This document shows, piece by piece, positions 1 to 10,200 of a stretch of 64,000 nt of DNA (its first letter is position 1; each line of letters opens with the position of its first letter). Source of the DNA: DASVWZ01 sp036392935 (GTDB taxonomy: Bacteria; Acidobacteriota; Terriglobia; Terriglobales; Acidobacteriaceae); contig DASVWZ010000220.1 of assembly GCA_036392935.1 (NCBI GenBank), forward strand, positions 1 through 64,000, given 5' to 3'. The notes under the pieces were generated by a model. It saw only the letters and a program-made list of their open reading frames with translations. It had not been told where the DNA came from and ran no database searches. The position numbers and the translations under genes were made by a program.

Positions 1-88
1 TGACTCAATCGCTCAATCACCCAATCGCTCAATCGCTCAATCACTCAATCGCTCAATCCTCAATCGCTCAATCCTCAATCGCCCAACG
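1..88. repeat. Tandem octamer-like array (CTCAATCG/CTCAATCA)
   Basis: About ten degenerate copies of a unit close to CTCAATCG or CTCAATCA run from the window edge without unique spacers. A diverged stretch of the same words on the other strand is seen near 49424-49535. No gene is supported between 1 and 624. Confidence 0.85.
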
Positions 89-480
89 GCCCCTACCTCT
101 GCCTTCTGCCTTCTCACTTCTTACTTTTTTTCACCCTATACTTATAGAATACCAACTTGCAGGGGGTAAACATGACACCACCGCCGACTTTATATTTCCC
201 ACGCTTTCATCAAGTTGCGCGAAAATCGCCCTTCCGCAGGGCTTGACAAGGTTTTCCGTAATTCACGCGCTCCCCCGGAATCCGCGCGCCACCCGCCTTG
301 TTTGGCCTCACTTCCGCCTTCCACCTTCTCACTTCTGCGTTGTTTTTAACTTCTGCCTTCTCACTTCTGCCTTGATTTAAACCTTCTGCCTTGTCACTTC
401 TCACTTCTGCGTTGTTTTAACTTCTGCCTTCTCACTTCTAACTTCTGCCTTGTTCTCCGACTTCTGCCTTCCCCTAACTC
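89..480. repeat. Degenerate pyrimidine-rich array (CTTCTGCCTTCTCA words)
   Basis: The words CTTCTGCC, TTCTCACTTCTG and CTTCTGCGTTGTT recur many times with short interruptions, strongly so from 300 to 480. The composition is pyrimidine-rich on the plus strand. No credible coding region is seen, and the short minus-strand open frame at 210-404 consists largely of repeat translation. The MFS gene begins 145 bases further on. Confidence 0.8.
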
Positions 481-624
481 CTTTATTATCAAGATTTTGA
501 CCTCTAACTACCTTTATAATCAACAACTTACAAAATATCCCCTCATCGCGATCCTTTAGAATCAGTATCTTACAGCCACTTTCACACCACCCCCAACCGC
601 CATGCTATAGTCCAAACTTCCAAC

Positions 625-1857
625 GTGAGCGACCGCAAACTCTATCCTCGAACCGCGCTGGTCCTGCTCACCACGCTCAATCTTCTCAACTACATCGACC
701 GTTCCATCCTCTTCGCCGTGCAACCGCTGGTGCAATCCGAGTTTCATCTCTCCAAGACCGAACTCGGATACCTCACCACTGCCTTCATGGGCTTTTACAT
801 GATCGCCGCGCCCTTCACCGGACCGCTCGCCGACCGTTATTCGCGCAAGCGCATGATCATTTGGGGCGCAATTTTCTGGAGCGCCCTCACCCTGCTCACC
901 GCCGTCACCAAAACCTACTGGGAACTCCTTGTCCGTCACACACTTGTCGGCATCGGCGAAGCCACCTTCGTGACCATCGCTCCCACCTTCGTCGCCGATC
1001 TTTTTCCTCAACGCCTGCGCGGACGCGTCTTCGGAATTTTTTATCTCGCCATTCCCGTCGGAACCGCCGCAGGTTATTTGCTTGGCGGACATCTCGGCCC
1101 CACGCACGGTTGGCGTTTTCCCTTCTACATCGCTGCCGCGCCCGGATTTCTGCTCGCCATCGCGCTGAACTTTGTTCCCGAACCCGAGCGCGGGCAGTTC
1201 GACACACAAAAAGAAACCCCAGCTCGCGGAACCCTCGCCGGACTCGCGCAAAATCCCGCTTTTTGGACCGCAACTCTCGGCATGGCTGCGATGACTTTCG
1301 CTCTCGGCGGCATTCAGGTCTGGATGCCAACATTCCTCTCTGAAGCCCGTGGTTACTCGCTCGAACACGCCAACACCATGTTCGGAGCCATCGTGGTTGT
1401 CGATGGCATCGTCGCCTCGCTCGCTGGTGGATGGCTTGCCGACTATCTTCTTCCCCGCATGAAAAGCGCCTATTACTTCACCTCGGCAATCAGCATGGCT
1501 CTTGGCGTTCCCTTCATGTTCATCGCGCTCTTTTCCCGCGGATCGGCCATGCTTCCCGGCATCGCCATCTCCGCATTTCTATTGCTTTTCAATACTTCCC
1601 CGCTCAACGCCGCCGTGGTCAACTCGGTTGGCGCGCACATCCGCGCTACTGCCATCGCCGCCAACATCTTTATGATTCATCTCCTCGGCGACGTGCCCTC
1701 GCCTACCATGATGGGCTGGGTCGCTGACCATCATTCGCTCGAAGCCGCATTCTTCCTGCCGATTGTCGCCATGGTCGTCTCCGCCGGAATCCTTTTCTAT
1801 GGCATGAAGTTCGCACCTGATATCGCCGACGCCAAACCCGCCCAGGCCCATCATTGA
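625..1857 (+). CDS. MFS transporter, spinster-like
   Basis: A 410-residue secondary transporter of the inner membrane with about 12 predicted hydrophobic segments. The N-terminal motif NYIDRSIL (residues 22-29) and the motif-A loop GPLADRYSRKR (66-76) between TM2 and TM3 identify the major facilitator superfamily. The NYxDR start and the GIGEATF segment are typical of the spinster-like branch. The substrate cannot be told from sequence. The start is GTG at 625, as no in-frame ATG precedes the first helix. The stop overlaps the start of the next gene (TGATG), so the two are probably co-transcribed and translationally coupled, and export of a glycosylated lipid or metabolite is a possible joint role (inference). 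Confidence 0.88.
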   Translation: MSDRKLYPRTALVLLTTLNLLNYIDRSILFAVQPLVQSEFHLSKTELGYLTTAFMGFYMIAAPFTGPLADRYSRKRMIIWGAIFWSALTLLTAVTKTYWELLVRHTLVGIGEATFVTIAPTFVADLFPQRLRGRVFGIFYLAIPVGTAAGYLLGGHLGPTHGWRFPFYIAAAPGFLLAIALNFVPEPERGQFDTQKETPARGTLAGLAQNPAFWTATLGMAAMTFALGGIQVWMPTFLSEARGYSLEHANTMFGAIVVVDGIVASLAGGWLADYLLPRMKSAYYFTSAISMALGVPFMFIALFSRGSAMLPGIAISAFLLLFNTSPLNAAVVNSVGAHIRATAIAANIFMIHLLGDVPSPTMMGWVADHHSLEAAFFLPIVAMVVSAGILFYGMKFAPDIADAKPAQAHH

Positions 1858-3023
1858 TGATGAGCTATGTTTACCTGATCCTTGACTGGTTTCTCGGCCT
1901 CGCGTGGTTCTCGCGCCTGGTCGCAGCCGCCTTCGGCATGAGAAAGCTGGCCAATCTCGCCGATCCGCAGTGGGCCGAAAAGCCTGCCGCCGGAAGAGTC
2001 AGTATCATCGTCCCCGCCCGCAATGAAGAAGACCACATCGAGCAGACGCTGGTTCAACTTCTCGCGCTCGATTATCCCGATTACGAAATCATCGCGGTCA
2101 ACGACCGCTCCACCGATCGCACCGGCGAGGTTATGGACCGCGTCGCCGCCATGCCCGCAGCCCGCGCTCGCCTGAAGGTCATCCACATCGACGCACTTCC
2201 CGCCGGATGGATGGGCAAAGCCCACGCCATGTGGACCGCTGCCAACTCCGCCACTGGCGAGTGGCTACTCTTCACCGATGCCGATGTTTTATTCAAAAAA
2301 GACTCGCTTCGCCGCGCCGTGGCCTATTCCGAAGCCGAGCGTGCCGACCACTTTGTTCTGTTTCCGCGCATGATCATGAAAGCCGCAGGCGAGCGCATGA
2401 TGATTGCTTTTTTCCAGACGCTTTTCGTCTTCGGCCATCGTCCCTGGCGCGTCGCCGACCCCAAAGCCAAAGACCACATGGGAGTCGGCGCCTTCAACCT
2501 CGTTCGTCGTCCGGTCTATGAAGCCATCGGAACCTATCGTGCCCTGCGCATGGAAGTCCTCGACGATATGAAACTCGGCAAGGTCGTCAAAAACACGGGA
2601 TTCCGCCAGCGTAACGCCTTCGGCGACGACCTCATCTCGATTCGCTGGGCGCACGGCGCGATGGGCGTGGTCAACAATCTGACCAAGAATTTCTTCGCCA
2701 TCGTTTCGTTTCAGTGGTGGCGCGCGGTGGCGTCTTTCATTGCGTTGGGATTTCTCAATCTCGGTCCATTCCTCGGCGTCTGGCTCGCCCACGGCTGGGC
2801 GCGCACCGGATACGAACTGGCGCTGCTGTCAATGTTCCTCATCTACCTCGGCATGTCGTGGAATTCCAGCATCCCGCCGTATTACTTCGTGCTTCATCCA
2901 ATTTCTACGGCGCTGTTCATGTATACGCTCGCCCGCTCGATGGCCCTGACCCTCGGCCAACGCGGCATCATCTGGCGCGGAACGTTCTATCCGCTGGAAG
3001 AGTTGAAAAAGGGGATGGTGTAA
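1857..3023 (+). CDS. Membrane glycosyltransferase family 2 (HpnB/CrtQ-like)
   Basis: A 388-residue GT-A fold glycosyltransferase anchored in the inner membrane. A hydrophobic N-terminus (residues 1-28) is followed by the family 2 nucleotide-binding start VSIIVPARNEE (48-58), VNDRSTDRT (81-89) and the metal-binding TDAD (140-143). A downstream EVLDDMKLG segment resembles the acceptor/base region, and about three C-terminal membrane helices follow. The layout resembles hopanoid-associated HpnB and carotenoid glycosyltransferases, but the acceptor is not determined. The ATG at 1857 overlaps the MFS stop codon by one base. A TTG three bases upstream also opens the frame but is less likely. Confidence 0.85.
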   Translation: MMSYVYLILDWFLGLAWFSRLVAAAFGMRKLANLADPQWAEKPAAGRVSIIVPARNEEDHIEQTLVQLLALDYPDYEIIAVNDRSTDRTGEVMDRVAAMPAARARLKVIHIDALPAGWMGKAHAMWTAANSATGEWLLFTDADVLFKKDSLRRAVAYSEAERADHFVLFPRMIMKAAGERMMIAFFQTLFVFGHRPWRVADPKAKDHMGVGAFNLVRRPVYEAIGTYRALRMEVLDDMKLGKVVKNTGFRQRNAFGDDLISIRWAHGAMGVVNNLTKNFFAIVSFQWWRAVASFIALGFLNLGPFLGVWLAHGWARTGYELALLSMFLIYLGMSWNSSIPPYYFVLHPISTALFMYTLARSMALTLGQRGIIWRGTFYPLEELKKGMV

Positions 3024-3087
3024 AGGCAATCGTCAGCTCTGAAACTTAATCCGCGGTTGAACCGTAGCTATCCCGCAGGAGGCTGAC

Positions 3088-3543
3088 ATGCATGACACCA
3101 AGGAACGGTTGTCTCTACTGTGGATCTTCGCGCTATTGAACTACTTGTACGCAGACGTTATTGCCCTGTGGGATATTGTTGGCTCGCTAAATGTAGCCGA
3201 CGCCCCACATCTCCCACCGTGGGCTCTGCCGGCTTCAGCGGTCTTGATGGAAATACCCATTGCCATGATTGTGGCGTCTCGCTTGCTTCCGTTTCGAGCG
3301 AACCGGCTGGCGAATATCATCGCGGGTACCATTCTGACCCTGGTAAACGCTGCCCTGACCTACGTTCCGCCGTTTTTCGGCGCCCGGACGCCCGCTCTTC
3401 CAGAGTACTTGTTCTTCGCAACCATCGAAACTGTGGCCACCTCGTACATCGTCTGGCAGGCCTGGAATTGGTCAGAGGTTAAAACGGCAGTCAGTACGGA
3501 GCTGGTCGTCGGCCAACCCGAAGTTGGGATCGCTTCTTCTTAG
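3088..3543 (+). CDS. DUF6326-like four-helix membrane protein
   Basis: A 151-residue integral membrane protein with four hydrophobic stretches. The N-terminus LLWIFALLNYLYADVIAL (residues 10-27) resembles the DUF6326 family, whose function is unknown. A strong Shine-Dalgarno (GCAGGAGG, ending six bases before the ATG) fixes the start. It is followed by two more small membrane or secreted proteins on the same strand, but the gaps give no clear functional link. The family assignment is from memory of the motif, not a search. Confidence 0.75.
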   Translation: MHDTKERLSLLWIFALLNYLYADVIALWDIVGSLNVADAPHLPPWALPASAVLMEIPIAMIVASRLLPFRANRLANIIAGTILTLVNAALTYVPPFFGARTPALPEYLFFATIETVATSYIVWQAWNWSEVKTAVSTELVVGQPEVGIASS

Positions 3544-3561
3544 CTAGCGGATTGCTCAAAA

Positions 3562-4146
3562 ATGCACCTGAACAATCCACGCTTTGAAAGCACCGTGCCG
3601 ACCGCGAACGCCGATGAGCGTAGGTGCTATTCGCGCCGACTGAGGATAGAATCGTCGCCAGGTGTCGGCTTGATCTGTCTTAATTACAGAGTTGCACTAT
3701 TCGCGGTTCTCGTTTTTTCCTTCGTGCTGTGCCCGCAAGGTGTGCGCGCGTCAGACGAATGCTCTCGAATCGCGCAGATGCAGGTTTATTCAAACGCATT
3801 TATCCAAAAAGAGACAGCAGACGTCCTTGGGTACGAATTGGCCATCAATCGTCACCGCGATTCTACCGTCGATGCGTTCTTTTACGTGTACGAGGGAGCA
3901 CCGAACAACGAGGGTATCCCTCTGTCCGGTCGCATCTCAGGCAATGATTTGAGTGTGCAGGGCAACTGGGTAGAACATCTGATCGAATATCCGTCGAAGA
4001 AGCAGATTGTCCAAACGCATTTCGTCGAACTAGACGGCGCGCTGGACTCCCATTCGTTCCGAGGCAAGGTGACCATAGAAGGCATGGAGAAACGCGACTC
4101 GGTGTCGCTGAAGCGCGTCAAGAGCATTTGGTTGTGCGGCAAATAG
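3562..4146 (+). CDS. Hypothetical secreted protein
   Basis: An unrecognised protein of 194 residues from the first ATG. A clear signal-peptide-like segment (VALFAVLVFSFVLCPQGVRA) sits at about residues 43-62, too far in for a usual signal. Translation therefore probably begins later, for example at the TTG at 3670, giving about 158 residues. The mature part is short, beta-rich and has one N-terminal (SDECSRI) and one C-terminal (WLCGK) cysteine that could pair. It lies between two small membrane protein genes; function unknown. Confidence 0.6.
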   Translation: MHLNNPRFESTVPTANADERRCYSRRLRIESSPGVGLICLNYRVALFAVLVFSFVLCPQGVRASDECSRIAQMQVYSNAFIQKETADVLGYELAINRHRDSTVDAFFYVYEGAPNNEGIPLSGRISGNDLSVQGNWVEHLIEYPSKKQIVQTHFVELDGALDSHSFRGKVTIEGMEKRDSVSLKRVKSIWLCGK

Positions 4147-4160
4147 ACCCTTTATCCAAT

Positions 4161-4556
4161 ATGAAAAAAGAACGCCTGACCCAGATCGTTCTGGTGATCG
4201 TGGGACTGCTCTATCTGGTCCCTGGTTATTTTCTATATACCGACCTGCGCCATTCCAGCTGGCTTTTGGAGCAGAACAACAACGAATGCGAGCCCATGTT
4301 TCTCAGCTTCTTTATTCCGGTCGGGATCTTCCTGATCATGGCCTCCAGAAGACCCTCCGAGCATCGCTCCATGATCGCTCTGGCAGCCTGGTGGAGCATT
4401 TCCCACGCGACGGTGATGGCGATTCAATCTGTGCAATCCTGGATGCACGGCGTCCACCGGAACTTTACTGACGTGATTTTATTCCTTGCCATGGGAGTCG
4501 TTTTGTTAGCGCTTCTGCCGGAAAAACGAGAGACAGCCGCGCCAGTGGTTGCGTGA
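4161..4556 (+). CDS. DUF6632-like four-helix membrane protein
   Basis: A 131-residue integral membrane protein starting MKKERLTQIVLVIVG. It has four hydrophobic segments and an internal SRRPSEHRSMIALAAWWS loop typical of the DUF6632 family of unknown function. The frame is open upstream to 4128, but the ATG at 4161 directly precedes the Lys-rich start of TM1 and leaves a 14-base gap after the previous stop at 4146. It is convergent with the kinase gene at 4629. Confidence 0.72.
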   Translation: MKKERLTQIVLVIVGLLYLVPGYFLYTDLRHSSWLLEQNNNECEPMFLSFFIPVGIFLIMASRRPSEHRSMIALAAWWSISHATVMAIQSVQSWMHGVHRNFTDVILFLAMGVVLLALLPEKRETAAPVVA

Positions 4557-4616
4557 ACGAACACAGAAATCCCGGGCTCTACTTAGGCACCTATCTCTTC
4601 GCGTCGGTCGCCCGCC

Positions 4617-4652
4617 TTTTACTAACGACTAATGACTAACTACTGATGACTG
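4617..4652. repeat. ACTAATGACTA-type simple repeat
   Basis: A short run of the words ACTAACGACTAATGACTAAC and ACTGATGACT overlapping the 3' end of the kinase gene. A second copy of the same word family is at 37455-37483, again just 3' of a minus-strand gene. The last residues of the kinase (SSVVSH) are encoded by this repeat. Confidence 0.7.
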
Positions 4653-7115
4653 GCGGTCAAACTCGTCTTTCATGCCCTGCCACTTTTCTTTTGCCTTGGC
4701 CAGAATCGCCTGATACTCCGGTTCGTTCCGCAGGCTCTCGTAGTTTTTATCGCGCGTGAACCACGGATAGTTCGTGTTTCCCAGTTCCACCGTGCGCTTG
4801 AAGAATGCAATCGCCTTGTCGCGCTCGCCGAGCAGAGCATGGATGCCGCCGATCCAGTACAGCGAATCACCGTCGATCAGATCCTGTGGCCGGTACTTCA
4901 GTACCTGCGGATCGATCTTCTCCCGCTGGCCGCGCGCCGCGTACACAAATCCGGCCGCAATCACCGGTACTTCATCGCCGGTTTTCGGCATCAGCGCAAC
5001 CGCGCGATCCACCGCAGTCTGCGCCTCATCCAGCTTGCCTGACTCGTACAGTACCCATCCGAAATAACCCTGCGCTTTGTAATGGTCCGGATTCTCCGTC
5101 ACCAGTTTGCGCATCTCCTGCTCCGCTTCGTCGGTGCGGCCCATGTACATCAGCATGCGGGCTTGCATCCAGCGCGGTTGCAAAAGTGTCGGGTTCAGCT
5201 CTCGAAGATGCCGGTAGGCCCCTTCCGCCAGATCGTTCAATCCCGCATAATTTGCCGCGTATCCATAGTTCTGCCATGCGGTTTCGTTGTTCGGCGCCGC
5301 TTTTACCGCTTGCTGTCCGGCGCGTATTGCCTCCTGCTGGCGCCCCGCTTCTGCATAAGCGCCGGCCAACGCGATCACGCCTTCGACTGACTGTGGATTG
5401 ATCTCCAACGCCTTCTGCGCCGCCGCGATTCCCTGCTTCAGATTTTCTTCCGCATTCGGCAGAGCGTTCGCCGCCTGCAACATATAGAGGTTGCCCAGCA
5501 GCGCGTAAGCATCGGTGAATTTGGGATCGAGCGCAATGGCGCGGTGCAGCAGGTCGCGCCCTTGTTCCAGGCTGTCCACCTGCGCGTGCACAAGATATTC
5601 GTTCTGATAGTACCGCGCCTGCAAGTAGTCGTTATACGCATCGACGTTGGTCGTCGCCGGCTGCATCATCGACTTGTGTTCGTTCGGCGACACCTGCACT
5701 TGTAAGCCGTCGACGACTTTCGTCGCGATTTCATCTTCGAATGTCAGAATGTCAGCGTTGTGCAAGTCATAGCGTTGCGACCACTTCGCGGTCCCTGTCT
5801 TGCCGTCGATCAACTGCACCGTGACCCGGGTAATCCCCGCCGCCCGTTGATACGTGCCTTCCAGCACGCTATCCACGACCAGTTCCTTCGCGACTGCAGT
5901 GGGATCGCCTGGCTCTTTGGTGTACTTCAGCACGCACGCCGTCGGACGAACGGCCAGATTCTTCAACGAAGCCAACCGGCTGATGATCGCGTCGGTGATG
6001 CCAATCGCCCAACTGTCGCTGGTTTCAGCCGATATGTCGCGGAACGGCAGCACTGCCATGGTCTGCACCGCTGCGGTGGCCGGAGTCGCCGGCGTCTGTG
6101 GTGGAACGGGTGCAGAAGATGAATGCTCACCGGATCTATACAGACGGAATCCGGCGACGCCGAGAAGCGCGATCAGCAAAGCCGCTGCAGCCCAGCCGAG
6201 TGGCTTTTTACTCTTAATCGGAACTTCCTGCACCGCCGTCAGCCGCTGCGACTCGGTATCTCGCTTCAACCGCTTGAGATCGGCCTTGAGATCGTTGGCC
6301 GATTGATAGCGCACATCGCGCTCTTTTTCCAGGGCTTTGTGAATCACATCTTCGAGCTTCGTGGGGAGATCGGCATTCAGCCGGACGGGCGCAATTGGGG
6401 CTTTATGGACGATCGAATCGAAGATCGCCCCTGAGCTTTCGCCGCGAAAGGGCAGCGTGCCCGTCGACATTTCATACAGCACCACGCCAAACGAAAAGAG
6501 ATCCGTCCGCGCATCCAGATCCTTGCCCAGCACCTGCTCCGGCGACATATACGCGACCGTCCCCATGGTGCTGCCCGGACTGGTCAAATGCTCGTCCGCC
6601 ACTATCGACGCCGTCATCTCCACGCTGCCCGCTTCCGGCGTGCGTGCATTCACTTTGGCGAGGCCGAAGTCCAGAATCTTGGCGTGTCCGCGCTTGGTCA
6701 CAAAAATATTTGCCGGCTTAATATCGCGATGCACAATGCCTTCCGCGTGAGCCGCATCCAGCGCGTCGGCAACTTCAATCCCGATGTCGAGCACCCGCTC
6801 CAGTTCCATGGGACGGTTGGCGATCAAATGCTTCAGCGTCACCCCGTCCAGATACTCCATCACAATGAACGTTTGCCCATCGGCTTCGTCGATCTCATGG
6901 ACTGTGCAGATATTGGGATGGTTGAGCGCCGACGCGGCCTTGGCTTCCCGCTGGAATCGGCTCAGGGCCTGCGCATCCTTAGATACATCCTCTGGCAGGA
7001 ACTTCAGTGCTACAAAACGCCCAAGCTTCAGGTCTTCGGCCTTATAGACCACACCCATCCCGCCACCGCCAATCCTTTCGACGATGCGGTAATGCGAAAT
7101 GGTCTGGCCGATCAT
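4629..7115 (-). CDS. Ser/Thr protein kinase with FlgO/TolB-like and TPR regions
   Basis: An 828-residue Hanks-type kinase. The N-terminal cytosolic kinase domain (about 8-285) has the glycine loop IGGGGMG (15-21), ATP-anchoring Lys38, HRD (129-131) in the catalytic loop, DFG (149-151) and an MSPEQ activation-loop end (190-194). One membrane helix (about 308-326) follows, then a Pro/Thr-rich linker and a FlgO/TolB-like domain (about 353-470, AVLPFRDIS start). TPR helices fill most of the rest and probably bind partner proteins. This architecture is common in Acidobacteria. The ATG at 7115 is preferred over an upstream one at 7151 because conserved kinase sequence begins just after it. The C-terminal residues come from a simple repeat. 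Confidence 0.93.
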   Translation of the reverse strand: MIGQTISHYRIVERIGGGGMGVVYKAEDLKLGRFVALKFLPEDVSKDAQALSRFQREAKAASALNHPNICTVHEIDEADGQTFIVMEYLDGVTLKHLIANRPMELERVLDIGIEVADALDAAHAEGIVHRDIKPANIFVTKRGHAKILDFGLAKVNARTPEAGSVEMTASIVADEHLTSPGSTMGTVAYMSPEQVLGKDLDARTDLFSFGVVLYEMSTGTLPFRGESSGAIFDSIVHKAPIAPVRLNADLPTKLEDVIHKALEKERDVRYQSANDLKADLKRLKRDTESQRLTAVQEVPIKSKKPLGWAAAALLIALLGVAGFRLYRSGEHSSSAPVPPQTPATPATAAVQTMAVLPFRDISAETSDSWAIGITDAIISRLASLKNLAVRPTACVLKYTKEPGDPTAVAKELVVDSVLEGTYQRAAGITRVTVQLIDGKTGTAKWSQRYDLHNADILTFEDEIATKVVDGLQVQVSPNEHKSMMQPATTNVDAYNDYLQARYYQNEYLVHAQVDSLEQGRDLLHRAIALDPKFTDAYALLGNLYMLQAANALPNAEENLKQGIAAAQKALEINPQSVEGVIALAGAYAEAGRQQEAIRAGQQAVKAAPNNETAWQNYGYAANYAGLNDLAEGAYRHLRELNPTLLQPRWMQARMLMYMGRTDEAEQEMRKLVTENPDHYKAQGYFGWVLYESGKLDEAQTAVDRAVALMPKTGDEVPVIAAGFVYAARGQREKIDPQVLKYRPQDLIDGDSLYWIGGIHALLGERDKAIAFFKRTVELGNTNYPWFTRDKNYESLRNEPEYQAILAKAKEKWQGMKDEFDRQSSVVSH

Positions 7116-7291
7116 GATCTTTAGATTCCCCGTTGGTACGCTCAGTCGCAATGGTAGGGAGCGCGGCGAGGAGTGTCAACGCAGCGGGCTATCCGGGAGC
7201 CTGCGGCCTCGTTTAGTACATGCCCAACAGTGCACGCCGGTCAACGCCAGGACCCCTAAAGTCCATACGCAGCAGACCGATAGATGGGGAC

Positions 7292-10200
7292 ATGTCCACA
7301 ACAACACCGTCTCTTCGCCCTTGCGGTCTGCGCTTGGCTGGCATGGCCGTTTGTGTGGTTTCACTGCTGCTGACCTTCGTTCCCCTCGCGATCGCCACCA
7401 ACGCAAGCCCAACCGTCACCTTTCTTGGCGTACCCAGCGCCATCGGCACTGGTGGAACCTTTTATAACCCGATGGGCATCGCCGTCGACGCCTTCGGAGA
7501 CGTGTTTGTGGTCGACAAGACCACGCACCAGGTCAGCGAATTGATGGCAAACCCCAATGGCGTACTTCCCGCATCGCCAACGATACAAACCATTTTTGCC
7601 AGCCTGGGAGGCGACGACGACGACTATCAGGCCAATTTTCCTAGAAGCATGGTCATTGACCCGTTGGGCGACCTGTTCATCTCGGACGCAAGTGGCCTGT
7701 GGGAGATTACGTCGGCCAGCGGCTACACCGCGGCGATGAACGTCAGCAATGCGCAGTATTTCGGGCTGGCGATCGACGTCAACGGCAATCTTTTTGCTGC
7801 AGACAATGAGAATGGGAACATTGTCGAGTTTGCCGCCCCCAACTATTCCTCGGGGTCGAACGTCCTTACCGGACTAAGCTCGCCGATCGCGGTTGCGGTG
7901 GATGCGAACGACGATCTCTTCGTCAGCAATTCGTCGGGCTCAGCAATCGTAGAGTTTGTTAATTCCAACGGCACCTATGGAAGCGCAGTATCGCTCGCTA
8001 CCTTGACCCTGGTGGACAACATGACCGTCGACGCCAGCGGCGATCTCATCGTTCCCGACCGCAGCCAGGGCGTGTTCATCTTTCCGGCCTTCACCAACTA
8101 CACCAGCCATATAAACCTCGACAGTGCGGACACCAAAGTGAATGCGGTCGCAATGTCGCCCATGGGCAACATTGTTATGGGCTTCTCTGGGCCTTCAGCC
8201 AACGCCAACGGAGGCGTTGAGCAGCTCGCCATGATGCCAAGCATCGGCGATTCCAGCCTGGGAACCACCACAGCCGCCAGTCTCACACTGCCTTTCAAGG
8301 TTGCCAGCGGAATAACCATCAGCTCAATCAGCATGCTGACCTTGGGAGCAGCCAACCTCGATTTCAAAAATGACGGCAGTTCGACCTGCTCAAACACTTC
8401 TACCAATACCAGTTGCAACCTCGTCGTCGACTTTGTGCCCACCGCGCCGGGTTTGCGCCGTGGGGCTGTGGTCGTCACCTCGACAGACACCAGCAGCAAT
8501 ACCTACACCACCATGGTGCCGATCTATGCCATGTCGGATGCGCCGCAACAGGCCGTCCTGCCAGCGACCGAAAGTGTCCTGGCTGGCTCGACCGGCATCG
8601 CTCCCTTCCAGACCGCGATCGACGGTGCGGGAAATATTTACGAGGTTGAATACAACGGCAAGCATGTGTACAAGATTCCCCCGGGCGGAGGCGCGCCCAC
8701 AACCATCGATCTGTCTTCGATAGCGCAGGAACTGGAAGGGATTGCGGTGGATGGCGCCGGCAATCTGTACGTCAGCGATTGGCAGGGACAACAGATTATC
8801 TCGGTCAGCGCAGCCGGAGGGCCGCCGATGGCGCTGCCGGTAAGCGGGGCGGTCCCAGGCATGCCAATGGGCCTGGCCATGGACATGGAAGGCAATCTCT
8901 ACGTCGCAGACTGGACCAACCAGCAGGTAGAAAAGATCGCCATCGAGAACCCGGGAACACCGCTGGTGGCGGGTGTGGCCGCAGTGGTGCCGGTGTTCAA
9001 CGCCCAACTCGGCAACGTCTGGTCGGTCGCGGTGGATGGCTTTGGGGACGTTTTCGCCGGAACCGACGGAGCGGGAGCATTCGTGATGCCTCCCGGAGGC
9101 TTCGCTTTCGGGCTGGGTGAGGACAATCTCGCGCCCTTTGGAGTGACCGAAGGCATCGCGACTGACGGATTCGGAAACCTCTACATTGCCGACTCCACCA
9201 ACAACCTCATCGTCGAGGAGACGTTCAATTTCGACCGGGCGATCGCGCCTAAGATCGGCGTGAGTTTGCCTAACGGTGTCATGGTCGATCCCGCCGGCCG
9301 GATTTACATCAGCGACTACTACAACCAGCGCATCGTGGTCGAAGACCCGACGAAAATACCGCCGTCTGCGCCCTTCGCCAGCACGAACGCGGGGCAGGAA
9401 AGCGTTGACAGTCCGCAGGTGTTTTCATTGATCAACCTTGGCGATCAGAATCTGACCTTCGCCGGTATCACCTATCCCACGAACTTCCCTCAAGACCCGA
9501 GGGACGAAAATGGATGCTCTGTCGAAGCCGCGCTAACCGCAGGATCTGAGTGCGATTTCGCCATCGACTTCGATCCCACCACCAGCGGCAATCTCACCGG
9601 CGACGTGCAGTTTACCGACAACAACCTCAACGCCATCCCGGTCCGGCAGTCGATCCCGGTTTCAGGCACGGGAATCGCCAGCAACACAGTGACAACCTTG
9701 CAGATCACGCCCAACCCGGCCGCCACCGGGCAACCCGTCTACATCACAGCCACGGTATCGCCGGCGCCGGTCGGTGAAGGCGCGGAGGTTATTTTCTTAA
9801 GCGATGGAGTTTACGGGGGCGTCGGAGTGCTCACGTCGGGCCAAGCCGTCCTTGAGACCAATCCGCCGGCCGGCGCTTACACCATCAGCGCCGTGTTCGG
9901 AGGCAGCGAAGGGTATAACAGCTCAAGCTCAGCGGCGCAAACCTTGGTGGTCAATAATCAGGTTTCCACGTCGACAGCCATAACCTCGGTTTCACCGAGC
10001 GCGCCGATCGCGGGTCAGTCCGTCACCTTCACCGCAACCGTCGCTCCCGCGCCCACCGGACGCGTGCTGGGCACGGTGAACTTCTATAACGGCCAGACAT
10101 TATTGGGAACTGCGCCCGTGGTTCCGTGGGGCACAGCTTCCATTACTGTGAGCGGACTGACTGCTGGAACCGTGAACCTGGCGGCGGTGTATTCCGGCAC

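Noticed and set aside
1..88. Possible CRISPR array
   Set aside because: The unit is about eight bases with no unique spacers and no cas genes are near.
562..1368. Long minus-strand open frame of 268 codons
   Set aside because: It is antisense to the MFS gene, has Gly/Glu-rich composition and no recognisable motif.
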